51,692 nucleotides of DNA from Chara braunii (lineage: Eukaryota > Streptophyta > Charophyceae > Charales > Characeae): positions 3,293,951 to 3,345,642 of the forward strand of contig BFEA01000030.1 in NCBI GenBank assembly GCA_003427395.1. The letters run 5' to 3'. Each line of letters begins with the position of its first letter. The first letter of the stretch is position 1. The notes under the pieces were generated by a model. The model was given only the letters and a program-made list of their open reading frames with translations, ran no database searches and was not told the DNA's origin. Position numbers and translations under genes: made by a program. This document shows positions 30,356-40,902 of this stretch, piece by piece.

Positions 30356-31784
30356 TATTCTCATACATTCGTAGCCATGCCGAGATGCAGCGTTGGCTCC
30401 ATTTGATCTCACCTTCCAAGGCTAGTCGCAGTACGATCAGGCGTAAGACGTCTTCAACACGACTGTCAATCAAACTGGATTGACACCGCAGCTTAGTAAA
30501 AAATCTACAGAGGTCCCACAGGATCGGACTCTCCCAACCACATCAGCCCTCCTGCTGTGCATTCTTGTCTCCTCCTCCAGTCACAGAGTCGGCAACTTCG
30601 ATGATCTCGGGAGCTTCGTCAACATCCAATCCAAATCTTTCACGTGTACGATGCTCAGCGATCGCGAAAATTGCGTCAATTTTCCCGTCGTATGAGACTC
30701 CTTCGTCCTTACACACCCGTTGAAGCTCGGTCGCATCCAAATCCTTCAGTTCCTTCATCACAGCATCCTGGAACCTCAAGCGTCGTAACACTCCTCTGGT
30801 CGCTGGTGTAGCCACCTCCGGCGTCTTCTTGGGGGTCTTCTTCTTGAGTCTTGCAGTCAGCGGAGTCTTCACTGGACTCCTCCTCTTGATAGATCCCGGT
30901 GTCTTAGCCTTCGTCTTCGACCGAGTCAGCCTCGTAGAAAGCTTCGTTGGTTTCAAGTTACCTCGCTTAGGAGTGCGCTTCGGCTGAAGCTCCATAGGCG
31001 GACCAAAGTCGAAAACAGTCTCCGGTCCCCTCTTCCGTTTGTCCGATAGGCACAACCTTTCAGTTGCCAATCCCAGTTCCTGTGTCACACTGGTATCACC
31101 CTCATCCTCCACATCCACTTCTTTCGTCGAGCCGCCAGCAGAGGCATACGTCACCTTCTTTTTACCTTTCTTGATCAGCTCCTTCAGGGGTCTGATAACA
31201 TTCTCTAATCTGTGAGAGAAGTTATCCTCCAGCTTGCTGAGACGAATAGCTAGATGGATATCATCGTCCTTACGTAACTCCGCCCGACGTTCGGCCTCTA
31301 ACTCGGCTTCTCTTTTACTCTTCTCGGCTTTCTTCTTAGCCTTCCGATCTGCTTTTTCCTTCTCCTAGGCTTCCCGTTCTTCCGCTTCCTTCTTCTCTAA
31401 TCTCTTCCGCTCCTTCTCTTCCTTCTTCAGCCTGGCCTCTTCGTAGAAGTCCTTCATAGCGGTCACGGATCTGCCGAGTTCGGCAATAGTGCTTCTGATT
31501 TCGCCTGTGTCTTTCGATGGCGATCGCTGCCTTCTGTAATAATCCCGTCGGCGTGGGGATCGTCCTCCTCTGGAGTCCACCGACGACGATGGCCTATCGG
31601 AGTAACGACGACGATTTCTTTCTGGGCACTGATTGGCATCGTGCCCCGGTTCTCGACAAACGAAGCGCGTTGGTGCTCTGTATCTCCGACGCTCCTCATC
31701 CCGTCGTTCCTCATCTTCCCGATCATCTCGTCGTCGACTATCTCCACTGGACCTATTACCATCCCTCGACTCGTGCCCAGACAT
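30346..31784 (-). pseudogene. N-terminal extension of the Penelope-like ORF: zinc-knuckle remnant, charged region, SAP-like motif
   Basis: From the ATG at 31784 the protein has an Arg/Asp/Glu-rich start and then 'FVCREPGHDANQCPE', a CCHC knuckle whose first Cys is Arg (CGC for TGC). A long Lys/Glu-rich, probably coiled-coil stretch follows (one TAG at 31367-31365), then proline/lysine-rich basic repeats and a SAP-like helix pair ('LDATELQRVCKDEGVSY'). After a TGA at 30545-30543 the same frame continues through a Leu-rich helical part to about 30350. There an apparent 1-nt deletion shifts it relative to GIY-YIG. The TGA may be the true end of a separate ORF or a mutation inside one polyprotein. 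A nucleic-acid-binding, gag-like role is inferred. Confidence 0.72.
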
Positions 31785-32044
31785 ACTGGATCAGTCGTAG
31801 GGATCAAACACCAAGCAGATACGCTCAGCGCTATACTCTTGCCAAGTAAGCACTCGCCCGCCCGTCTTACACGTCCGATCATCCAATCAATAGTCCAAGG
31901 TCTTCGTTCTTCAGTCTTGATCCTCAAGCCCTTAGGTCCAAAGACTTCACTCCCTTCAAGTAGGACAGTTGATGTCACCAGAAAATCACGGTCACTCTTC
32001 CCGGTATTCTTGACTCCAGGTAAGTTACCGTGCGCAATAGCAAG
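31785..32044 (-). other. 5' leader of the Penelope-like element
   Basis: 260 bp between the upstream pseudo-LTR and the first ATG of the long ORF. It is non-coding in the frame of the ORF. No promoter motif or ribozyme could be identified. Confidence 0.5.
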
Positions 32045-32606
32045 TATGGATAAAGTTAACAAGTCTTGAAAGCAAAAGGAGAACAGTCCATGTAGGACAG
32101 ATTCCAGAGCAATCGAGACAAAATGCAATTGAAAGATAATGGAAGTATTGCGATCATGGCGTCCCCAAGATCAGGGGGACATCCGCCGTCGTTCCCGTAC
32201 TAACCAGACTTGTCCTCTAACCCACTTCCGTCCGCTGCCCCTACCAGTTACTGGACCTGGTAGGTTCACGGTCCGTCAGTCCTGAAGGAGTAATCAATTG
32301 CATCTGAATGCCTATATACTACTAGGTCGACCATACAGAACTATCAAACGACTACGACAACGCATAGCAAACCTCGAAAAATCACTAACCGGTCTGAGTA
32401 CATGTCCCTGTGAGAATGTCCCATGGTCCTGGGCCAGCTACGAGCCTTACCATCTACAGCCTGCATACACCAGTCCTACGCCCGGGACCAGTCCTCATAT
32501 TCCGGTTTCCTTGGCAGCGTCTCATGGGTCTGCCTTCTACAACACACAGTACTACAAAATTCCTACCATCTCACAAACCCTGTCCAACCGAACTGCAAGT
32601 GGTCAT
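32045..32606 (-). repeat. Pseudo-LTR, upstream copy
   Basis: 562-bp direct repeat of 26940-27501. Only 7 bp separate it from the right target duplication. The low divergence between the two copies sets an upper bound on age, if they were identical at insertion. Confidence 0.88.
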
Positions 32607-32613
32607 CAACCGA

Positions 32614-32624
32614 ACCCAAGCTAG
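32614..32624. repeat. Target-site duplication, right, of Penelope-like element
   Basis: 'acccaagctag', identical to 26929-26939. Joining the two flanks gives the pre-insertion site. Confidence 0.85.
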
Positions 32625-33951
32625 CCAAATAGCCAAAAATATATATTAATACATCATAATGATACAGTCAAGATTAACATATAAAATCCCCGAGCCCCGC
32701 CCAAGGATCAAGCCTCATTGCTTCTCCCTCCGATTCCAGCACTTGCCCCAATGTCTCTACCCCTCTTTGAAGAGCAATTCAAACACATAAACTTAACAAA
32801 CAACCATAAGTTAATAATTAGACTTGAGACGCTCATACAAATCCTTGTAGACTGGATAAGTTCAAATACATACTTCAAATACATAGCCCTTGTAAATATT
32901 CATGACAAGGATAACCGTTCAAATAATATAACATCAAACACATAGCCTCACATAATCAGACACTAGACACGCTTACTTATATTAAATCTAGCATATATGG
33001 ATGAGTTCAACATATAACTCAAACGAAATGCCCTCATAAGAGAATAGTCTCAAGTTTTTAGTTTCAATTTCTATTGATATAAGTGAATGGTCTAAACATG
33101 GAAAGGTTCAAGCGAAGGTCTAATACCTTCTATATCTGGTTGCCCTTATCAACGAAAATAGAATTGTCTAATTGTTAGCCCCTTCACTGTTACCCCGACT
33201 GCCTCTAGGATCAGACTTCCCTTTCCCCGAAACGATGTCATGCAGATTTACTACTTTCTGTAGTCTTTTCTAATGAGGTCATAACATGATGTTTCCTGCA
33301 CCTATCTACCGCCTTATACACCTAGTCAAAACACGTCACGCAAGGCAAACCTCATATTTCCTTGGCTACATAAGTCAAACAATCGCCTAGAACCCAGTTT
33401 AAAGGATCCCAATCCATGCTCATAAAGCTTTTAGCCTTCTTAGCCTATCTCTTGTCGGAGTCCCTCAATGACTCCTAACATAATAGACTCCCTTACTCGT
33501 CCTTCGCCTCACTCTAATGCAAAAGTATCAAGTTGCTCTCATAATCACTCAGATAATTTTTTGACCATAATAGGTACCTTATAGGGCCAACTCCTATAAC
33601 CATCATACTTATTATGTAGCTTTGTTGATACCGCCTCATGCTACCTTAGCGGCATCAAGCATGTAGACCATCATCCAAACTCGTCAACTATTAGGGTCAG
33701 AAGGGGTAACAATTCCAACTTCCATCTTATCAGTCAGAGTACGTAAGCGCACATTCAAAACGCTTATCGCTCTTGTGTCACTCTTACCGCATCAAACAAA
33801 ACCAACTTGCACAGTCAACCCTCGCTCGCTCTCTATCCCTCACCATCAATCGATTAGCCATACGGTCCAAAGAAAAATTCACATTTTGTCGAGTTCTCTC
33901 ATTCTCATTACCCGGATGTCGTTCCACTAGGGACAACCGCAGGCAACCGTT
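32625..33951. other. AT-rich, non-coding; probable interior of a decayed LTR element
   Basis: No frame above about 100 codons with meaning. Being on the interior side of the primer-binding site at 33952-33970, this would be the start of a minus-strand LTR retrotransposon interior that has lost its gag-pol. Confidence 0.4.
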
Positions 33952-33970
33952 ATCCCCGGCAACGGCGCCA
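33952..33970 (-). promoter_or_regulatory. tRNA-Asp-type primer-binding site of a Ty3/gypsy-like element
   Basis: The plus strand 'atccccggcaacggcgcca' equals the 3' end of plant tRNA-Asp including CCA, so the minus strand is a 19-nt primer-binding site. Adjacent 'tgtcgcgcgc' at 33973 would be the inverted LTR end (…ACA) after a 2-nt spacer. A tRNA gene is excluded because no cloverleaf precedes it and CCA is encoded. Many plant gypsy elements use this primer. Confidence 0.6.
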
Positions 33971-33972
33971 CC

Positions 33973-35740
33973 TGTCGCGCGCATTGGTCCGGCACCGCAT
34001 AAGCGGGGCGGGACCCTCCAGGTCACGTCACGCAGGAGTTGTTTTGATTCTCGTCGCAATGCACATGGAGCTTCCACAAACCGCTCCGGCTGAGTGCGTC
34101 AGCCATACCTCTCGCGATCCCTACGACAGGATAGGGCCTACGCGAGGCACGACTTACCTCCATCTTACGGGAGTTGTCACCTCCGTTCGGTGGGCGTATT
34201 TCCGCCGAGCTACCAGTCCACATTACGAAAGTTAATCAACTGCAACCGCAGAGGCGGACCAGCCGAGGGCATTTCTCGTTCGCTGTAGCATAATAGGGGG
34301 TACTCGTGGTTTTACGTCTCTATCAGACATGCACGCGAACCGACGCCTTCAGGGGCTGAGGTCCAAAGTGCGACTCGTCGTCGGTCGATTAGGACGTATC
34401 TCACACACCACGCGTACACCACTCTAAAGACATAAAAATTAAAACACGCGCGCACACACACATATACAGAACGACACAGAACAAACAACGTGACAACACT
34501 CCTAGCCCCTTAGTAGTCATCCCATAACTCTTCGATGCGGAAATTGGATAGGCGATGCACGCGAGACTTAGTATAAAACCGCGCGGACGCAGGGCTAACT
34601 CATATCGACTCGCGATGCATGACTACGCAAGCAGTCGCAATCATGGCGTACTATGTAGTACCCATACTCATGCGGTCCTCGTTAATCTCGAGGGTCGCAT
34701 TCGACACTCAAGTATCAGCTGACACGCGCCTTGAGGGATTGGTCTTTCAACGTTGGACAAACGCCAAGTGCGGTTGAGAACGACACCCTCTTCTGCACCT
34801 TGCGGAGCGTGGGTGGTACACAGGTTCATACCTGTGTTGGCAATCGTCTCTTATCGCCCTGGAGACCAACTCCATCATTCAGGGTCTGTGGAGAAATCAA
34901 GGGGTTTGACTTTGACGGTTGTCACGGACTACAACGTCCAACTATAAAAACTCTAAAAAGCAAAGGATAACATAGAATCTCCCTTTTCTTTCAAAAACAT
35001 AATATGTTTAACCCTTACGCGCGGTCACAGTAGGTCGTGCGCAAAACTCAAGATGTATGTACTTACATATAGAGAGAGGGTTATAATTATGTGACGATCA
35101 CTTCTCACAATCACAGTGGGACTCCTCTCAGCCATATATATGTATATGATCGCAGACAGTAAATCCAAAGTCCGAACCACCAAACATACCTGCAATCACA
35201 TCGAAGATTCGACCAAAAATTAATGCATTACACGGGGTCAACTTCAACCATTCTCTCCACTCACACCCCTCGCTTTAGCCATGCAAGCCTCACTCTTGCG
35301 CAACTCCTCAAAATAAAATACTCAGTACTTTTCTTAAATGACCATTCAAATAAAGTTCGGGCGAAAACACAACGAAACAATTCAAACTACAGGGCTAAAG
35401 CCTTTAGGTTGATCAGTAAGAGTGGATTGGAGTTGACTCGTAAACCGACGAATCAGCAAACAACCTGCTATGAGTGATAACAGACGATGATCCTTATAGA
35501 ATCAAGCTGAAACTAGTCCAAATATTGAATCTAACGATCAAGAAGACCTGTAACACAAGGCAGGTCAACCCTAGACTAAATCTATAAATCTATGGAGAAT
35601 AATCTTCATATCATAATCTAAAAAAAAAAATCGTTTTACCTAACTAAGCTTAAGTCTACCCCTAAGCAAGTGTCCAAAGAAAGGTAGACCCCGACGGAAT
35701 CTCCTCTATACAGAGTGGATCGCCAGAATCGTCACCTGTC
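33973..35740 (-). other. Putative LTR and flank of a gypsy-like element
   Basis: If the primer-binding site is real, the LTR starts at 33973 and extends rightward. Its outer end cannot be fixed, and no second copy is present in the window. The GC-rich first 400 bp is followed by AT-rich sequence without genes. Confidence 0.35.
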
Positions 35741-35749
35741 AAAATATAA

Positions 35750-36300
35750 TTTATCTTCTCTTTAAACTAATAAAATTTCGGCAACGCTTCTCGTAGGAAA
35801 AATATTTTCACATAATTCATACTTAGCCTAAATATGAAAATTGGAATAATTTTCAACTTCCCAAAGCGAATTAGCAAAAATTCTGGGCAGCACCCCTTTT
35901 AGAAAAAGAGACTTTCCATATTTTTACTAAGTCAGATGAGAACTCAAAGCAAACTTGAGTTCAACCAAGACAAGATTTAACTAACTTCTTAGATTTGTAA
36001 AAATTTTGGCATCGCTTTCCGTAGGGAAAGTAACTTTCCAAAATTTATGCAAAGCTAAGTCTAGAATCTAGAAATAACTTTGACCTTCCAAAGTCCAAAT
36101 TTGCCCGACTCCCTGAATTAGTAAAAATTTTGGCAACACTTTCTTTAGAAAATGAGGCTTTCTAAATTTTTACTAAACCATATATAATTTAGACAAGTTG
36201 AACTTTGAACAGTCAAAATTTGACTAACTCCTTCGTTTTGTAAAAATTTCGGCAGCGCTTCCCGTAGAGAAAGTGATTTACCAAGATTTATACAAGACCA
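35750..36300. repeat. Tandem ~120-bp hairpin units
   Basis: About five diverged units each contain 'gtaaaaattttggcancgct', 'cgtagggaaag', then 'ctttccaaaatttntnc'. Within a unit, 'aaaatttt..' and 'gaaag' pair with 'ctttcc' and 'aaaattttta', so each can form a stem. Similar short tandem blocks occur in untranslated parts of plant gypsy elements (inference). They are non-coding. Confidence 0.68.
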
Positions 36301-36589
36301 AGTATAATAAAGGATCTCAGAGAATGCAACAATTGACCTAAGTAAAATAAACTTAGCTTAGAAAATGCAGGAATCGAAACTAAATTCGATAGCTCTAGCA
36401 CGTGGCGAGTAACTATAGCAACTACCTATCAAATTGAAACTCAGACTAGGTAGTGATCTCACTCAGCCACATGGAAGGCCAAACCACAAAGGTAAGTACT
36501 CTCACCTACCCCAAGTCAAATTCTCATAAATAATTCATGAAACTTTCAGATGATTTATCCATTGTACCCAACTTACATATGACACGGTG

Positions 36590-37215
36590 CTAGACCATTC
36601 AGCTTATAAACAATGTCTAGCATGCCTTTAGGATATACATGAACAGTTGCACAACTACTTTTCTCTTCTTTGGGCATATGAGTAGACCATTCAACTCAGA
36701 AACAATGTCTAGTCGCCCTGAACTGTTTAATATCCAAAATTTAATAGTTTTGTGACTTTGTTCTAAAAAAGAAATGAAACTATAGGGAGGAGACTGAGTC
36801 ATTCAACTTAGAAACAATGTTTAACTTGCCCAGATTTCTTCCAATTATTCTTAATAATTTCTTTTCTCTTCTTAATGATATGGCTTAGCGTTGGACCATT
36901 CAACTTAGAAACAATGTCCAACTGTCAGTTCTCATGCAAGTATAAATAAAGTATTTTCAGTTATACTCAGTTTATACTATGTGCGTGACTTCAGGCTAAA
37001 CCATTCAACTTAGAAACAATACTTAGCCTTCGACCAGAAATCCTCTCTCAGAATGAAACAAGAGATTAAATCCTTCCGAGTCAGCCAGGCAAACCCTCAG
37101 AAATAAACAGAGCAACCAAACCATTCAACTTAGAAACAATGTCTGGTCCTTCAGAAAACAGTCAAATAAAACATAGCCCTGAGTCATTCTGCTTAGAAAC
37201 AATGTCCAGTCCTTT
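36590..37215. repeat. Irregular array of a ~25-nt motif, seven copies
   Basis: 'ccattcaacttagaaacaat' (with variants), generally followed by 'gtctagtc'-like sequence, occurs near 36594, 36684, 36800, 36895, 37001, 37119 and 37183. Spacing varies from about 65 to 118 bp and the spacers are not obviously related. It continues the repeat-rich region of the preceding array. Confidence 0.72.
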
Positions 37216-38470
37216 GTTGACCCGGTCAAACGCATACAAACTGTCTTCCTCCCACCTTCCCCTAGTTTATCCCTCAGTCTGCTTTCAGTCAAAATAAATA
37301 TTCCTTCCATTCAGTCTGATTAGATGTTGGAAAAAAGGCAAAAGTCATAGAGGAACTCAAACATATAGCAGTCAAACTAAAAGGAGATAGTCAAACAGGG
37401 GTATAGTGGATTCATACTGATAGAAGGAGATAGTCAAACAGGGGTATAGTGGATTCATATTGATAGAAGAAAATACATTTGTTAGATCCCTGCCTGCATA
37501 AATCCTTTTGAGTTCCGGCAGAGCTCTCGCAATCGGTGGGCGTACTCCCCATAGAGTCTTGCTGCGGTCCTACGAGTTGCAATCTCACTTGCCGCCTTCC
37601 TCTCTGAACAGTACTAGATTTAGAGTAAGAAGGGAAGGAGGCGTTTCAGACTCTCGAGATTCAAGAAAGGTGTTTTCAGACTCGCGCGAGAGGGCCTTGG
37701 TTTCTTGTTACGCCTGAGGGCCCCGCAATGGCGGCCAAAATGCAGAATAGCTTGATCAACTAAGATCAAGCCGCCGAACTGTTGATTTCTTGATAATCTC
37801 TTAGTTTGCAGAAAAACCCTCCTCACTCAACTTGATTATTAATCTAGATGCGGAATCCCCTAGCGTAGTCGTGTTCACTATCCTTCCAAGCCCCCGGCTT
37901 GGCTCCCCCAAGGGCCCAGTCAAGTCACGGTCAGGCACGTACCTATCCCGCAGTTGAGCCCGTGATGCTTCAACCAGCCGAACGAATAGTGCATCGGCCA
38001 ACGTCCGAATCTACAGTCCCCGCGACATACCCCACTTCAAAAGTCATCAATAGGTTGGGCAACGCATCGACTAACAGTCAAGCTCGCTCCCTCATGGTCG
38101 GCCTCCTCGTGTACGCAAGTTGGCGGAATGAGCGGCACACCAACAATAAAAAGATTGCAGCCCCTTCTCTAGTACAAAGTCTGGTACATCGCACCAGCCC
38201 ATCTCCGATTATTCCATGGTCTGGCACCATAGTTACTACTTCTACCTTACTCGTATTATACACAGTAAGCCCTGACTCTCCTCCTCAGCCCCCGGACATA
38301 CCTGGCTAACTAGCGGGGGGTCAATCTTCAGACGAAATTCAAACGAGAGTCTGAGACACACGGGAGGCAGAAGGCTCAACGGCTTTCTGCGGCTCATCAA
38401 ACGTGCGGGACGAAAGCGAATTTGTTCTACCCTGGGCAATTACACCCCTGTTCCAAATTGTTGGGAGAGG
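37216..38470. other. No gene recognised; one 45-bp duplication
   Basis: 'aaggagatagtcaaacaggg' with 'gtatagtggattcata' is doubled at about 37380-37466. The 37.8-38.3 kb part has open frames on both strands (for example 38001-37801 minus), but without motifs I can name. Confidence 0.45.
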
Positions 38471-38479
38471 GAGAGATGG

Positions 38480-39450
38480 TTGACGGGTGCATATATTTTC
38501 AGGTCTCCTTTCCAGGCAGTTCAACCACTTTAGGTTACTACACCACTTTCAGATTGTGTGTGGATCTATACATGGGGTTGTTTGAAACCGCCTTCAGGCA
38601 GTTCAGCTACTTCAGGTTGATACACCACTTTCAGATTGCCTACAGATCCGTTGCAAATGGTTGGATGGGGGTACCTGAAACCCATTTCAGAAACTTCAGC
38701 CACTTCAGCGGTTTCAGGTCCCCACCTGAAATTCCTGAAATGAACTGAAGTGGTTGAAGCTTCTGAAAGGGGTTTCAGGTACCCCTATCCAANNNNNNNN
38801 NNNNNNNNNNNNNNNNNNNNNNNNNNNNNNNNNNNNNNNNNNNNNNNNNNNNNNNNNNNNNNNNNNNNNNNNNNNNNNNNNNNNNNNNNNNNNNNNNNNN
38901 NNNNNNNNNNNNNNNNNNNNNNNNNNNNNNNNNNNNNNNNNNNNNNNNNNNNNNNNNNNNNNNNNNNNNNNNNNNNNNNNNNNNNNNNNNNNNNNNNNNN
39001 NNNNNNNNNNNNNNNNNNNNNNNNNNNNNNNNNNNNNNNNNNNNNNNNNNNNNNNNNNNNNNNNNNNNNNNNNNNNNNNNNNNNNNNNNNNNNNNNNNNN
39101 NNNNNNNNNNNNNNNNNNNNNNNNNNNNNNNNNNNNNNNNNNNNNNNNNNNNNNNNNNNNNNNNNNNNNNAAGTGGTTGAAGCTTCTGAAAGGGGTTTCA
39201 GGTACCCTCATCCAACCATTTGGATGGGGGTACCTGAAACCCCATTTAGAAGCTTCAGCCACTTCAGTGGTTTCATGTCCCCACCGTAAATCCTGAAATG
39301 ACCTGAAGTTGAAAAAACAGGGGAAAAAAAAAAAAAAAAAAAACATAAGACTTATCCTGCAAATCACCCGAAACTTCTGAAATGACCTGAAGTGTCTTCA
39401 GGCCATTTCAGCGGTTTCAGACCACTTCAGAATGTTCCATTCTGAAATTT
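38480..39450. repeat. Palindromic TTCAGG/CCTGAA block around an assembly gap
   Basis: Short inverted motifs 'ttcagg' and 'cctgaa' recur densely. The strongest arms are 'ggatgggggtacctgaaacc' (38663) against 'ggtttcaggtacccctatcc' (ending about 38791), and a mirrored pair right of the gap (39199-39242). The 378 Ns at 38793-39170 are probably a collapsed palindrome. An A tract follows at 39325-39343. Confidence 0.7.
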
Positions 39451-39812
39451 CAGGTGGTCGTTAACCGCGAGTGCCCTCCCGACACGAGATGAAGAGGAGT
39501 GGATCAATCGGGAGAAACTCCACACAAAATGAGGGGGAGAGACGGGACCCCGTAATCAAACAGAGTCCTCATTTATATCCAAAACAATGACGTAGGTACT
39601 ATACTTAAGCGAGAGGGGGGGGGGAGGATCCAGAAATTCATCAGCCGGCCTAAAGGTTAAGGGTATTGCAGAGTCGACCTCAGTCCATTCATCCAGTCTT
39701 CCATCTCTAATCTGCTGAAGTGATGGGGTTCCACCACGTCTATGCCGAATGGCCGAATCCCAACAAGCAGCTATCCTCCCGCCCGTCGCTCTTTTGATTC
39801 GTTCTTGCACTA

Positions 39813-39917
39813 TCGTCTTCCCCCGAACACAACCCACCCTGAAAATGACTGTATCCAAGGTACGTTTCCGGCCCAATACAATGAAAACGAGGGTGCGTAT
39901 TGTTCCGGGGAAGACGG
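39813..39917. mobile_element. TA-flanked palindromic MITE, copy 7 (GAACACAACG subfamily)
   Basis: The ends 'tcgtcttcccccgaacacaa' and 'ttgttccggggaagacgg' are inverted, with TA at 39811-39812 and 39918-39919. The core differs from copy 4 while the arms match, so the arms are the conserved part. Confidence 0.8.
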
Positions 39918-39919
39918 TA

Positions 39920-40405
39920 GTGAGGCATATTGAGAAGCACGCCCAAGCCCATCCATCCCAGGGGTACGTTCTGCTTTCCGGTCCGGAGTCGCTGCTACCA
40001 ATTCCCTTTGTTCATAACCAGCAGGACAGAGTGTACGTGTGCCCTTTTTTTTTGTGCTGGTAACACGGCGACTTTTTTTTGTGCTGATAACACGACCACG
40101 GGATTCGTCTCTGTGTTATGTCTCTTGAGCATCAAATTTGCACTAACTGGAGCCCTGGAGCACCTGTCCCTTAACCTGATTGGATGGCCAGGTAGGTGGA
40201 TGCTTTTTCATCTTTCCTTAGTCTAGGAGTTCTGTCCTACCACCACTATGTTTCCCCCCTATTAAAACAAATACGCGGCTTGTATACCGGCGCAGCTTTT
40301 CGGGCTCAGCCTCCGGAGCAAAATGGTTGACGGCGCCAGCCAAAAGGAGGGCCACATATCTTCGCTTTTCTTGGCACACAGTGCGTTTCCAGCCCTGGAG
40401 AAAAG
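39920..40405. other. No gene recognised
   Basis: Contains a short doubled 'ttttttttgtgctg' at about 40047 and 40073. Nothing else is identifiable. Confidence 0.4.
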
Positions 40406-40780
40406 AGCCTCAGAAGTACTGGTGGTTTAATTTCTCAGTGTCACGGAATGTCACATGGCTCACATGCAAGCTGAAAGCATACTCATGCAAGCACTTTCTT
40501 TGCAGGAAACAAGGATCCCTTTTTTTTCATACAGAAACGTCATGATCCTTACGCCAACTTCTATACAAGGGCCTTTTTGAAAAAATCTGGTCACTGTTGG
40601 TGTCAGGTACACAATGGAAAGGCCTACTGTGAGTATGCCCTCACCCCTCTGCTGCCCATTTTGCCTGGATGTTTTTTTTGCGAACGGGTAGGCCGGATAC
40701 CTCCCACCGGATGCTGTGCAATCATTGCCATGTTGTAGAAAAATGGGTGCTAAAAGTACTGGTGGTTTAAATCTGCAGTG
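40406..40780. repeat. Pair of AGTACTGGTGGTTTAA ends in direct orientation
   Basis: 'agtactggtggtttaa' occurs at 40414 and 40757, matching the terminal motif of the element at 888-1028. Between them is a lone 'actgtgagtatgccct' end of the AGGGCATACTCACAC MITE family near 40640. They are probably remnants of two or more elements. Confidence 0.45.
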
Positions 40781-40805
40781 ATAGAAAGAGAGACATTTCA
40801 ACCCG

Positions 40806-40902
40806 TTCTTTTCTTTTCTTTTCTTTTCTTTTCTTTTCTTTTCTTTTCTTTTCTTTTCTTTTCTTTTCTTTCCTTTCCTTTCCTTTTCTTTTCTTTTTTT
40901 TT
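40806..40902. repeat. (TTTTC)n microsatellite
   Basis: About 19 copies of a pentanucleotide, degenerating at the right end. The Lys/Arg/Glu-rich reverse frames are artefacts. Confidence 0.92.

Larger units (their letters stand above)
26940..32613 (-). mobile_element. Penelope-like retroelement, N-terminal GIY-YIG type (Chlamys/Naiad-like)
   Basis: The 5,674-bp element has pseudo-LTRs (26940-27501, 32045-32606), a 5' leader of about 260 bp, one long decayed ORF (31784-27712) and a short 3' region, flanked by an 11-bp target duplication. Domain order is GIY-YIG endonuclease, CxC motif, reverse transcriptase. This is the permuted order published for Chlamys and Naiad elements, while canonical Penelope proteins carry GIY-YIG at the C-terminus. 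Published members also have pseudo-LTRs and lack hammerhead ribozymes, and I found no good hammerhead here. The additional N-terminal zinc-knuckle/SAP-like part is unusual. Protein decay is slight, so the insertion is not ancient. Confidence 0.88.

Noticed and set aside
33952-33970. A tRNA-Asp gene
   Set aside because: Only the 3' end matches. There is no upstream cloverleaf and CCA is encoded in the DNA, which fits a primer-binding site.
35750-37215. CRISPR array
   Set aside because: Repeats are diverged, spacing is irregular, and the context is a eukaryotic retroelement-rich region.
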